From Dirofilaria immitis (lineage: Eukaryota; Nematoda; Chromadorea; Rhabditida; Onchocercidae): a DNA stretch of 64,000 nucleotides. The translations under genes were made by a program, and so were the position numbers. This document shows, piece after piece, positions 1 to 11,800 of this stretch. Location: NCBI GenBank assembly GCA_024305405.1, contig JAKNDB010000110.1:2542001-2606000 (forward strand), given 5' to 3'. Position 1 is the stretch's first letter. Each line of letters opens with the position of its first letter. A model generated the notes under the pieces. It saw nothing but the letters and a program-made list of their open reading frames with translations. It had not been told where the DNA came from and searched no databases.

Positions 1-1
1 A

Positions 2-2493
2 TTGTCCTCTACGCCGTCGTTTTTTGCTATTGTTGAATGCATTCTTATTAGCTTATGGCAGAAAAGCTATTTTGGAAACAAATGTTTGGATGAGGAGATA
101 CATTACGTGGTCTCCGTATTTGACATCTTGAAAGATGTGGTCTTGGAGATTCGCTTCAATGCAGGTGGAGAGTTTTAGTCCGTTTTTCGTCTCCAGAACT
201 TTCAAGCTTCTGACTAGTATTGCCGGTGTTATCTCATTCTTTTTTGATAAAATCGGCCATACTTTTTGTTCAATTGATAAACCTATCCAAAATCGTATGG
301 CGATATTTGAGAATTCTTAGTTGCAGGTTATTGAATTTTATAATGTATCATTCCATTAATTGAAATCGAAATATAGTATCTAATTTTTACATTGGCAGTA
401 GAATACTATAGAGAGTGTATGGTTTGGTGGTGAGCAGTCAGGCCTTAAAACGGATCCACTGAATAATGCAATTACATTTCTCAGTTGTTGTTGGCATGCT
501 GCTGCACTTGTTATCAGTATCTGTGGTTAGTTGCAAATTTTATGTTTGCTTTTTGGTAAACTGTATTTATTTTTTTGAGATTAGTCATTGATTTGCACAA
601 AAATTTTTACAAAAAGAAGTTTGCCATGTTTTTTAGACTACTGTCGCATTACAAGTTTTTTTTTCGAAAAAATTGATAGCTTTTCTTTATTCGTTTGACA
701 GCTACATATTTTTAGATGCTAATGAAATTCAAAACTTATTAAAAGCTTCAACTCGTATGATCCCGCTATGCAGTTGTTTGTCAGCTGCTTTATTGACACA
801 AGATGAAAGATGTCTTTCTGTCCCTGTTGCATTATTACGCCTGGAAGCTGCTAAAATGTAAATTTCGAAAATCTTTTAGCAGTATTAATTTCTTCATGAT
901 AAACAAATGATGCAGTTTGAGGTGTGCTGCGTTTTGCTTCGGAGTTCAGTACCTTCTGAAGTTTTTGGTAGCGTCTATTGATTGAAGTAAATAAGTATAC
1001 AGGAGTTTTTGACACTTAAAAGTCTTAGTCATGGCTTCTTATTAAAATCAACTCGAAGGAAATTGATTCAGTTTGGAGACAAAAGCGAAACAATAAAAGA
1101 CTTGTCGGAAGTCGGTACTTTGAAGAAAGAATTTCATTTAAAAAACGATTTTGATGTCAGAAAGTTTAATATTAGTAAAATAATTAAGGGAATTAATTAT
1201 CCATGCATTTTAGCGATATACCACCTCAGCTCAATGCTATGTGTTTATTCCGACACATTTTATTTTCAATAAGTTATGACTATAAGGTGCGGTATTATTT
1301 CTCAGTCTCTGCTTTATTTAATTTGTTGATCATTCAATGAAAAAGATTTTTCTTATTGAAAATATTTGGAACTCTTTGCAAAAAAATTTTTCTGATTCGA
1401 CCATATAGCCTAGGCTCTTACTGGATTTTGTGCTGCCGTTTTGCTTTTTATTATTCGGAGAATTTACACAGGTTATCCTGGATTGGCTTCATTCGGAGTT
1501 AGCCGCTGTGCCTTTCGTGTTACGTTTCCTCAAAATGTTGATTAAGCAACAAAAGAAAATTGATGAACAGCAATATAGTAGTTTTTCGTGCTTGCAGTAT
1601 GTTTTTTCATATGGTTTTCTTAGTAACAGTAATCAATTATCTTGGTACAGCATCGTAGAATTGATCTGAGACATGATCACATGCTTTGTTTTGATGAATT
1701 TATAGTCGAAAAGCGTCTGTTCGCTCAAAAGATCAAAATTTCTTCAGGCTTTGTGTTCAGTACCTTCATTTCATCTAGTTTATAAATTCGAAGTATTTTT
1801 GGAAAGGAAGACTTTATTGCATTTCTTCATTGTATCATCGACTATCTATGATGTTTAGGTGTTGTGAAAAAAATAAGAAAGCTCGATTTGTTCGGAGCAA
1901 AAAGATTCCTCCTGGTAATGAACTAACTCTCTATATTAGGCAGCTGCATGGAGATTTACCCATTACTACCTCATACACATTTTCGAGAACCGAAAAGAGT
2001 TTGTTATTTTCTAATATTAGATGTTGTTTTTATTTTTATTCTTCGAGGCCTTGAGATCACTGTTGTCGTAATTAAAGAAATTATAATTGAACTTATTCAT
2101 AGAGCATTAGAACTTGGATATCTTGTTATAGACTTAGAAGACCATAAAATTGTATGTATGTTAATATTCGGCATTTTAATAGTTTGCCTTTTATATATAT
2201 AATTTCGATACATTTTCTTGAATTTACTGTGTTGGTGGGATGTCATGGAAAAAGGATTAATAGTTGCAACAATGTTGCAGGAGGTATGTATGATGATGTC
2301 TAAATCTAATGAAGAAGAATCTGGTGACCAACAAATTGTGAAATGTTTCGAAAACTTACGAACATCTTGTATACGGTTGCATAATTCGGGTGATGCTCCA
2401 TTTAATGTTATGCCCATAATTGGGACTGTTGAACAGCTGTCAGCAGATAGTGTACAAATAAAAATTGCATATGAAAGACCAGTTATTATGTAA
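2..2493 (+). CDS. Unidentified large helical protein, 3' part of gene (5' end outside window)
   Basis: Coding blocks follow one another with usable splice sites: about 2-139 or 2-164, 402-522, 702-857, 916-967, 1003-about 1230, 1409-1596, 1706-1914, 1940-2151 and 2281-2493, ending at TAA 2491-2493. Phases agree across 857/916, 967/1003 and 2151/2281. The block at 1706-1914 needs about two extra bases (near 1740 and 1848), as seen in the other genes of this window; the joins at 164/402, 522/702 and 1914/1940 do not resolve cleanly. The translation is rich in leucine, short and helical, with stretches such as DWLHSELAAVPFVLRFLKML and IELIHRALELGYLVIDLEDH, in the manner of HEAT/armadillo-type scaffold proteins. 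The last exon encodes an acidic segment (SKSNEEESGDQQ) and ends IKIAYERPVIM. I do not recognise the family. An Integrator- or Mediator-type scaffold subunit is a guess only. The gene begins before the window. Confidence 0.72.
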
Positions 2494-2754
2494 TTAATGT
2501 TTTTATTCGCACTGTTTTTAAAAAGTGATGTGATAAGAGAGAGAAACCAATAAAATGATCCTTAATATGATTTTGTTTGTGAATATCAAGACTATCATTT
2601 CCTTCGGTCTACATTTCTTGTATGGAATTAAAATTGCCAAATATGTGCCTCTTTCATTACGCAACCACTTTTTGATTCTGATCTCGTGCAAAGATAGACA
2701 GATGTCAGTCAATTCTTATGTAGAATAAGTATCATAATATTCTCCCTTCAATCC

Positions 2755-3121
2755 CTTATCTATTTATTTGGGGAGTATCCGAATACATCGGAGAAGTTAC
2801 GTATATCCCTAGGGTTTCTAACATTCTGAAGCTCACTGAACTCCAACACACGCGGGAGTGGGTTACTGCGGAGATGAGTGTTGGGATAATTTAGGGATGA
2901 TTAGAGCGCTGCAATAGACGTTTTGACAAATCGATTTTAGCAAATTGCTCCTGGGCCTGTTATCGATATATTTAGGGGACGGGTTGGGTTGGTCTGTGTT
3001 GCGGGTGGGAGTCGTTACGAGTTTGTGGATTTCTAGGTGTTAGGGTAGGTTGACTGTGTTGAAGGGATGGGTTATTTAGTACTGTTAAGTTGAATTGATT
3101 GCTTTCAGAGTTGTTCTAACA
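2755..3121 (+). promoter_or_regulatory. G-rich promoter-like block with SL acceptor upstream of the SR gene
   Basis: Between the stop of the preceding gene and the ATG at 3122 the sequence is far richer in G than the rest of the window, and the G excess is on the + strand. At 2975-3009 there are five runs of three or four G (GGGG, GGG, GGG, then GGG and GGG), a G-quadruplex-type pattern. A splice-acceptor-like GCTTTCAG ends at 3108 with no plausible upstream coding exon. It would leave a 13-base leader before the ATG, which fits nematode spliced-leader trans-splicing. Promoter role is inferred from position and composition. Confidence 0.5.
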
Positions 3122-5870
3122 ATGTCATCATCGGGAAGCGATCGCCATCGATCAAAAAGTCATTCGCCGAGAAGGTCTGTTTGTTCGTTGGAAAGAGTAA
3201 AGAAAGGGAATGCGTGAAGAAATTTATTAGTTGAGAGAGTTATTCATGAAACATGCTCGATGACTCCATGATTTATGCCACAATGATTTCATTTTCTCGA
3301 AAGATAGACTCTTTTGAGGTGCTTCTACAACATGTAACCAGTTCAGCATTAGTGCGATAGTTTAATAGAGCTGAGAAAGAAAGCGAGTCCAATGTTTCAA
3401 TATTTTAGCCTAGAACAAATTTGATTAAAGTTGAGCGAATAAGAGCGAAATCGTTTTTAGCGATCGCTTGTGATATTACGTGTAGCTTTTGATTTGCATA
3501 TATAATGTTTTAGTGAACGATCTGACTCACGCAGCAATTCGCCACCTCGTCGTCGTAGTCGTTCAAGATCAGTCGATCAAGCCGCTGAGCAGCTCGGTCG
3601 ACTACATATCTGTAATTTCGATGAAAGTTTGAGAAAGGATGATCTGAAAGATGCATTCGGGTATTTATTTTTTCATGTAGAATATATTTTGAAAACCGAT
3701 AATTTAGTTTACTACTGTATTTAGATCGTGTTTTCGAAGACGTGTAACACTAAATTAAAGGAAAGTCATTCGTATCGGATCATAGTTTTAAATATAACAT
3801 AATTTTGAGGAAGATTATAATATTGATTTTGCTGTTGTATGGATAAGGGAATTTTATTTTGTGGCCATCTTCGCAAACTGTTAAGCAATTGATTTACAAA
3901 ATAGCCTGTTTTGCTTATTGGTAAAGCTATTTAGCAAATTTGGTGACATCGATAATGTTTGGTTGGCATCTTATCCACCGCTGTTTGCATTTGTCACATT
4001 CAAAGCGAAGGAAGATGCTGCCGATGCACTGAAAGAGATGAATAATGCGTACGTAAATTCATAGACCGTTCATTTGATATTATTTAAGATTATCAACTTT
4101 AGAGAATTTTTATTTTTATTTGGTTTTTCTATACGAGAATTTTTATTTTTATTTGGTTTTTCCATTTGTTGTATTATCTATTATTGACGATACAGGTACA
4201 TTGGAAGAAACAGAATTAAAGTAGCTACAGCTCATCCACCAAGAAAACCAGGTGAACGGGGTCCACCACGTCGTTATGGTGGTGGCGGTTATCGAGGAGG
4301 TGGTGGGCCACGGTTTGTGTTTCTCCATATTTTTATTTCTATTATTTTCTATACTTTCTGAATTTCATTTCCTTTTCATTGTTGACTGCGTTTGTCTGGA
4401 ATTAGTAATTGTTTGTAATTTGTCTTTCAGTTCATATGGAGGATATGGCAGAGGCGGTGGATATGGTGGGGAGGTTACGGAGGACGATCGGGAAACCCTC
4501 GTTCATATGGCGGAGGCGGTTATCGAAGCAGTTACAGTGGTAGCGGAAATGGTAGTGATCGAAGGTAGGATTTTTGATCGATGAACCATGTTCGGGATTG
4601 TGCATCAGATTGAATCCAAAAGAATTAATGTCTTGCTATATTTTATTTCATGACTTATGTTATGTGCTTCCTTCTCTTGATTTCAACGTGCTCCATTTCA
4701 TGTCTAGTGGTGTGTGTACCTCCTTGATTTCAATCTGAACACAATGAACTTTGTTTGATTTGCAAGATTTTCATTTATTCTAAAAAGAAACGAAACAACT
4801 GCGGATAATGAGCTGATAACCCATGAAAACTTATACTTCACGCCTCTTTCAAACTGTCAACTGGTTATGTCGAAAATTTCTAAAATTCATTTTTCTTTAT
4901 ATTCCAGTACTCAGTCTCTCTTAAATGAAAGGAAAGAAAGCATTGCTTATGTATAAACTGGTCCGTCCTGCATTGGCCGAACTATGCAAACTGGTGTTCG
5001 GGTACGAATGAAATGAGTTATCCTCACTTACGGCTTCTGCCGGCAAAGCCAAATTTTGGTACTACTCATACATAGATGGTTCGGTTAACAGTTGTACGGT
5101 GGGCGGATACTGGTAGCTTTGACAAAATCGGCTGCATTTGATTGTGTAAATTGCTGGATTCCGCGATGAATAATATCGGTGGTTACATCACAAGATATTC
5201 TTTTAAATGAATTATTGGGCATTGTACTGCTACAAGTGGTAAGTCCGATTTTGCGCACTTGTATTTCTGGGTCCTGTATCCCCATTACATCCTTGATCAA
5301 ATTATTCTTTTTGTCTTCGGAATTCCCGGGTTATGAAGGCCGTTTTCGTCTTATTGTCGATAGTGCTGTAATGTGATTTGATTGTCCCTGGTTTTTGGCG
5401 TTGTTCCTCTTTGGGCTTAAAAACACTGAAATGGTATTTACCATATGTTCAGAACTGTAGACTAATTTTGCTCAAAAATGTCCTTTGTGACATTCGAATT
5501 GCTTCTCAAATACCAGTCAAACCTTGTTCTCAAAGTAATACATATCAGTGAGGCTTTGTTTATCAAATCATCAATGGTCCATTTGTCTATCATAACATGT
5601 TTATCGAACCGCTAGTAGTTCATCTGTTTATTGAAGTTAAAAACATTTCATCGAAGCTCGTTATATTAATATTTAATCGGGCTCTATCAGTAAACAGTAT
5701 ATTTCAAGAGGGTTAAATGTTATGAAATCTGCATAGCTCTGATACTTAATATGATTTTCGGAAGGAAATCGAATTCAGGTAAGCTCATTTCTTACATTCT
5801 GTTAACTTCACTATTTCTAATGAAGGATTTTTTCAGGAGTGGTAGTAATCGATACAGTGATCGCCGCTGA
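3122..5870 (+). CDS. SR-type RNA-binding protein (SRSF3/SRSF7-like RRM, RGG/GY-rich tail)
   Basis: Six exons: 3122-3174, 3514-3660, 3935-4048, 4196-4312, 4431-4564 and 5837-5870 (TGA 5868-5870). The protein, about 199 residues, starts with a short Arg/Ser region (HRSKSHSPRR, then PPRRRSRSRS), followed by one RRM at about residues 40-110. RNP2 is LHICNF and RNP1 lies in PPLFAFVTF, as in the SRSF3/SRSF7/Rbp1 group. The C-terminus is rich in Gly, Arg, Tyr and Ser and ends SGSNRYSDRR. Family members act in the nucleus in splice-site selection and mRNA export. Splice phases match at every junction. Exon 5 carries an apparent one-base loss in the G run at 4468-4471: upstream the phase reads SYGGYGRGGGYGG, and the Gly-rich reading resumes one frame over and joins correctly to exon 6. 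Intron 5 (4565-5836) is long for this gene. Which nematode rsp paralogue this is I cannot say. Confidence 0.9.
4102..4165 (+). repeat. 33-bp tandem duplication in SR gene intron 3
   Basis: Two nearly identical copies of a GAGAATTTTTATTTTTATTT-type unit lie head to tail with a period of 33 bp, just upstream of the exon 4 acceptor at 4195. The duplicated sequence is pyrimidine-rich and may serve as an extended polypyrimidine tract. No function is shown. Confidence 0.75.
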
Positions 5871-8800
5871 TTCGTTTGCCATCTCATGCAGACAGTGACT
5901 GTTGTTCCTCAGATCCTCCATTGATGTTGTTTTCAGTTAGATTCATATTTGGAAACCAGATGTTTATTTTTATTTCTCTGTTCAGGTAATGTTAACAAAT
6001 GGAAATTCTTTTGTTTCCGGTATTTAATGAATTTAAATTTGATGTCTTATTTTTGAAATTTTTGCATTACTGATCAAGTTTGATTGCGCGCAGTGCGGAG
6101 TCAATAACACGAAACTTTTCAGTTGTGAGTTACATGTTTACATGTTTTATCGAATGTTGATAAATTTTTATTATAAAATGTATGCAGAAGTAACTGTAAA
6201 TAAGCACGGAAGTTGAAAATGCAAAGAAAAGTAAAACATAAGCTAGTACGTAGAAGTTGGAGCAGTTTCCACATTTTGGGAAACATATACAGCCATTTTT
6301 ATCACAAATTGTGTATCTGTGGTACATAATTTTCGTTATTCCTGTCACATATTTTGTTATTTTAGAACTACGATGCGAATATCATTGGGTCTAAAATACT
6401 GAATTTCTCATGGTATTATGAGAATTTCTATAAATTTAAATCTCTTGTAGAGTAATCCGAAAATGAACAAATCTTGACAGAAACAGTTAAGTTTGTTGGT
6501 AGATTTTATGCCATATTGAAAAATGGTCTTAGTTTGGTAATAAATCTACCCCTTAGAAAGCATTTCCATCTGATAATTTAAGAACAAGGAGTTACTATAG
6601 ATATTACCGCCCACAAGAGATATTAATTGTTTGAAATTGATTTATGCATTGATCATACAACTTAAAAACTAAGGAATTTGCAGTTATTATTTTTCTCGTA
6701 CTGTACCAGATTTGGATGGGATATCCCTAAGTCACATCTAACAGTTAAGACCTGAAGTATGTGGTAGTCTTGACGTAAGTTTAATCAGACTAGTCTAGAT
6801 TTGCTGCGTTATGTATATCATTTAAGCATCATATTCCTCGAAACTCCGACAGAAACTGTCAATTTAACTCAGTAGGATCGTGACCCGTAAAATATCATGG
6901 ATTTATTATGGCAGATCGTATGCATAATGTAAATTGCATCCTAGACAGAGTATTTTGTTCATATGTATGTTAACCTTGTACCCTGCAAATGATAATTTTT
7001 CAAATTAAGTGATATAATTGAAAGTATTGTACAAATCAAAAATAACGAAGCTTGAGAGATTGCACATTACCTTGTAGGCAGGGAAATTGATAATGAATTT
7101 CAAAATCTAATCATCGAAATCTCAAAAATTGTATTTAGTTTGCAAACAACATTTTCAGCCGCAATATTCAGATATGTAAATAGTTGAAAACCTCCCGTTC
7201 AATTAATCTGGAAAAATCAAAAGTATCACCTATCAAAAATTGCGTTTATTTATGATTATGTTCTGGTTGTCCACAATGTCATGAAGTTATTCACGCAAAG
7301 AAATTGTGATCTATTTGTGAAGAGCGAAAAGGTGAGTGGATACGAAACAGGCAAAAAGAACAGACTTATTCTCGTCCCTAAGGATTGGTAGAATTAATAT
7401 ATGAAATGTGAGAATGATCATTGTAGAAATATATATTGAAGGTAGCATCCATATTAACTTCCAATCATATGAACAAACTTTCACAACGTGTAAAGTTTTT
7501 TAATTGGGAATTTTTCCCGAGTTTTAGAAAATTTGAAAAAGAAATATGAATTCAGTGCTTTGCGCAATTTATTAATGACTACACTGCATAAGAATTCTTA
7601 ACTTTACTGCAGAAGATATTTAGCAGAATTTAAGCATTTAATCTGTTGGATAGATCAATCAGTTGTTCCTTATTTTTTCAGAAAAACGAATTCAGCAAAA
7701 ACATGTGTCTGATACGTCTCTTTAATTTTAAACGTCCCAAGATAATTTCGGCGAACAAATCCTTAGAACCCAGTGATCTATAAAAAATATATGCGGGAAT
7801 TATTCTTATTTCAAATCTCACTGTTCGAATAAATTTACTCAGTTTGTAATGATCACTGATAACGATCCCAGTAGTATCCATCAGCAAATAGTGAAATTAT
7901 TAAATTTTGTATTAAATTTTATAAGATAAATAATTATCCATATGGAAATTCTAAAGTATGGAAATGTCAACTGTAATCGGGTGAGATTCATTCTCTATGC
8001 GCATATTATTTTATAATTGGTATTTGAAAATTGGAATTTATGCTTAATACTTATCACATATAAAAGTTTAAGAAATTGTAGTGATCTTAAAGAAAACTAT
8101 GAAAGATATCTTCAATAGTTATATCAGTACTGATAATTCTATTAATCGTACTGCTACCACGATCGAATTTGTTATTTCATTTCATCATTTACTATTTACT
8201 CATTTATATTCATTTTGTTAATCCTATTTCGTTTTTATCACTTGAATGGATTGAAAGCGGATGAGCAAAGTGAATTAGAATATAATAAGTTTAGTCGAGA
8301 AATGAAATCTCATATAGCATCATTTCCTAACAATGATAAAAATGATTGGTATAACATATTTAAAATACGAAAATTTGTTGAAAAAGTATAAGACAACATT
8401 ATACTAAATTATGGTCAACTTCAGGGCTTTCTATTTAATCATTTTGAGTGCTGGAATGGATGAACAAATATCGTAATGTAATGGCACATGTCATAAATAC
8501 ATCCATGTTGCAAAGAGCTAAAATAATATGATATCATAACTTTTAAGGAATCACGATATCATGCAAGGGAAAGTTAAAAACATCAATGGAAACTATTAAA
8601 ATTAGTCATCTAAAAAATGAGATTAAATTTTACTTTTGAAATATTCCATGTTTTCATTTATGATTTAATTAATAGTAAACAAAAATCTCAAAACATTTTT
8701 TGATTTTTTTTTTGCAGAAATTTTCCCAATGTAGTCAACTGTATTCAACCAATTTTCTAGTTATGTTATATTTTTATCTGATTGTTCTGAATGATCCATA

Positions 8801-11800
8801 AATGAAATAGATCATTGGGATTTATACATTTTCTTATAGTTAAAAACGTTAAAATATGTTATAACATATAATATGGTTATGCAATTATTGATCGCTATAA
8901 GATATCAATTTGATAAATCATCTTGTAATCATTTTAATAAGTTTCAATTTATTCCGAAAATTTTAAAATTTCTACATAAATTGAGTGTAATGTTGCCTAT
9001 TCAACAATATCAATTGGTTTCTTCGTTCTTTCCTTCCTGCTTTCTTAAAATGAGGATTGAATACGATAAAGATGATGATATGGCTATAAGCACCAAGCAA
9101 AGCAATTTCTTATAATTCGATTGTGATGGAGAAAAATTTTGTCCCAGTATCTTTAATCAGGCATATCGAAACCAACTGATAATTATAATCCATTGGGCTC
9201 AGCAAATTGGACTTGTTCTTTTGAAAGTAAATCCAAGTTTACAAATTGTAGAAAAGTGAAATTTCTTATTTCCGAAACTTCATTTAAATGATTCAGTAAT
9301 GGCGAGAAATTTGAACAACTGAAGAATAATGCATCGACTGATCAAGTAAAATTGGATATTTAGAGAACCATAACCTTGCCAACTATTTCATATAGTGATA
9401 TTCTAAAACTCGAAAGTTATTTTTGTTTACTATTCCTTATCCATATTATTTCCTAGATTCTTTTACTGATCATATTTTTTAGAGTTGATTTTTTATATTA
9501 CAAATTTCTGCAAATAGGCTATAATTAAAATCAATGAATAAACCAATTTATAATCAGAAATAAATGAATGTTTTATGTAGACTCATTTTATATCTTCTAT
9601 ATCTTCATGTTTTTTTTATCGATTCCATCTTTTCAAAATTTTTCATTTAATTTAAATGAAAATTTCCCTTCAGCAGTTTTGACAAATTTGCAGCATACAA
9701 ATATTTCGTGGATACAAATTCCTCTTAAAATAATAATTATCTGTGGATAGCACTTTGTCATATATTTCCATCTCGCTCAATTATACGCGACTCTTTTTTG
9801 AATTTGAATTTTATTTTTAGAACCAATGCAAATAATATCATAATTATGGATAGATTAAGCTAATCTTACTATAGTTATAATCAACCATTATTACCCAATC
9901 GTTGGTAAAGGTTGTTGTTACATGCTGACACAGGCAAAAATTATTATTAAAAGGGAAATATTCCAGATGATATTTGCTAATCATCGATCTCAAAATGTTC
10001 AGATTTGATATGCATCGCTGAAAGTGTAGGGAATTGATTTTGCTTTTAAAATAAATAAACCTTAGGAAATAATGCTTATTTAATATTATTCAGAATAAAT
10101 ATTAATCCAGATTATCGATAACTCTTTTGATTATTTTAAATGTTAAATGATAACTGCAATGCACAAAAGTATTCTGTTTTAGAATTAATTTTGACAAACA
10201 GATGCCAAAAACTTAATTTAATTTTTCAGTATGAATGAAAAACTAGCTTGAGAAAATTATGAATAATAATATTACGAAGTTTTGTGTGTTTAATAATTTA
10301 AATTATCACCAAAATGATTACACTGACTGTTTGTTAACAGAAATAGAAAATTCGGTTAGCTTTCTCAAATAAAATGAACGCTATAATTTTCATAATAATT
10401 GAGAAGTAATTTTATTAATCATAAAATATTTCGTTAGGATATTTGAAAAGCAAATGTTGTTTTAAAAAATATTCCATGATCATTTGAGAAATTTTTTTAT
10501 AAAGATTACGGCTTTTCATATAATATTAATTTTAATCAAAAATATCATCATGAAATTTATTTTTTTATCAAGTAATTGTTTAGAGAAAAAAATGAATCAT
10601 AAAAGTATGGTCAAAGAATAAAATACTTATTGTATTATCAAATTCAAAACTTATACTGTCGAATTCAAAAAGGAATTAAATTAATTTAAATCAGTTAATT
10701 AAATAGTTACTCGTTATATCATCCATTCAAAATATAAAAAAATGAAAGTATTACTTTTGTTTTATCTATCATATGACTCGTATAACTTAATTTAATCAGA
10801 TCTAAGTACAAAATAATTTTTAAATACTAAAAAAAAACTGGTCGCTTAAGAATTTAGTAGCACGATTAAGATTAAATAATTAATCATTACTTATTAGTTC
10901 TATTAATACATAGTATGAATGATTTATTAGCGAATTCCATGAATTTCCAAGCTAAGAGTTGCATGAAATAATGTAAAAATTCCATTCGAAAATTTCATGC
11001 TGAAATTTCAAAACTTAATCAAACTTTTTTTTATTGCTAATTTTGAAAAAAATTCACAGTAAAAGTTCTATTTGTGCTTATTCCCTTATCGCTTAATGAA
11101 TTTTTTTTTGTCGAAAAGACTTTCAAAGGACAAAAAAAGTACAATTTTGCAATTTCGCTACTGTCTTTCAAATTCTTCCTAATCTTTTTTGAAACTTTTC
11201 AAATGCATAGATAATTAGCTTATATACATATACTGCATCAAGTTGAATAAAAAAAATTTTGAGTATTGAAGTAATCAATTTAATTTCCGAATATATTGAA
11301 TCTTGCTAATTTCTAGAAGTCACATTCTAAATTTTTTTAAAATATTAAATTTTAATTCATATTAATTATGCATATAAATTATTTTTAATCGGATCAAAAA
11401 CTTGTTTAAAATTTATAGATACTTGTCATCTATGAATAATGCAATGAAACAGGCCATTAATAATCTTATCATCATATCATATTTTGCTGACCATATTGCT
11501 ATCAGAAACAAGTTATAATAGTTACTTTATCTTAAAATAAAAATTACAATTAATTTACTAATTATTCACTTCAAATTAAAAAAATAAATGATAATGAACA
11601 ATCTTTAAAATATAAAAATATAACTGAATGCATCTCGACGGTCATCATTTTTGTTTTTTCTTCATTTTTAATCATCTATGATAGAATAAGATCATTAGTA
11701 ATCAGATATAATTAAATCATGATCTCGACTTCTAATAATATTCAGCAAATATCGAATAGCAATGAGAAATATTTTAAATTTTGATTGAAATTTAATCGCA

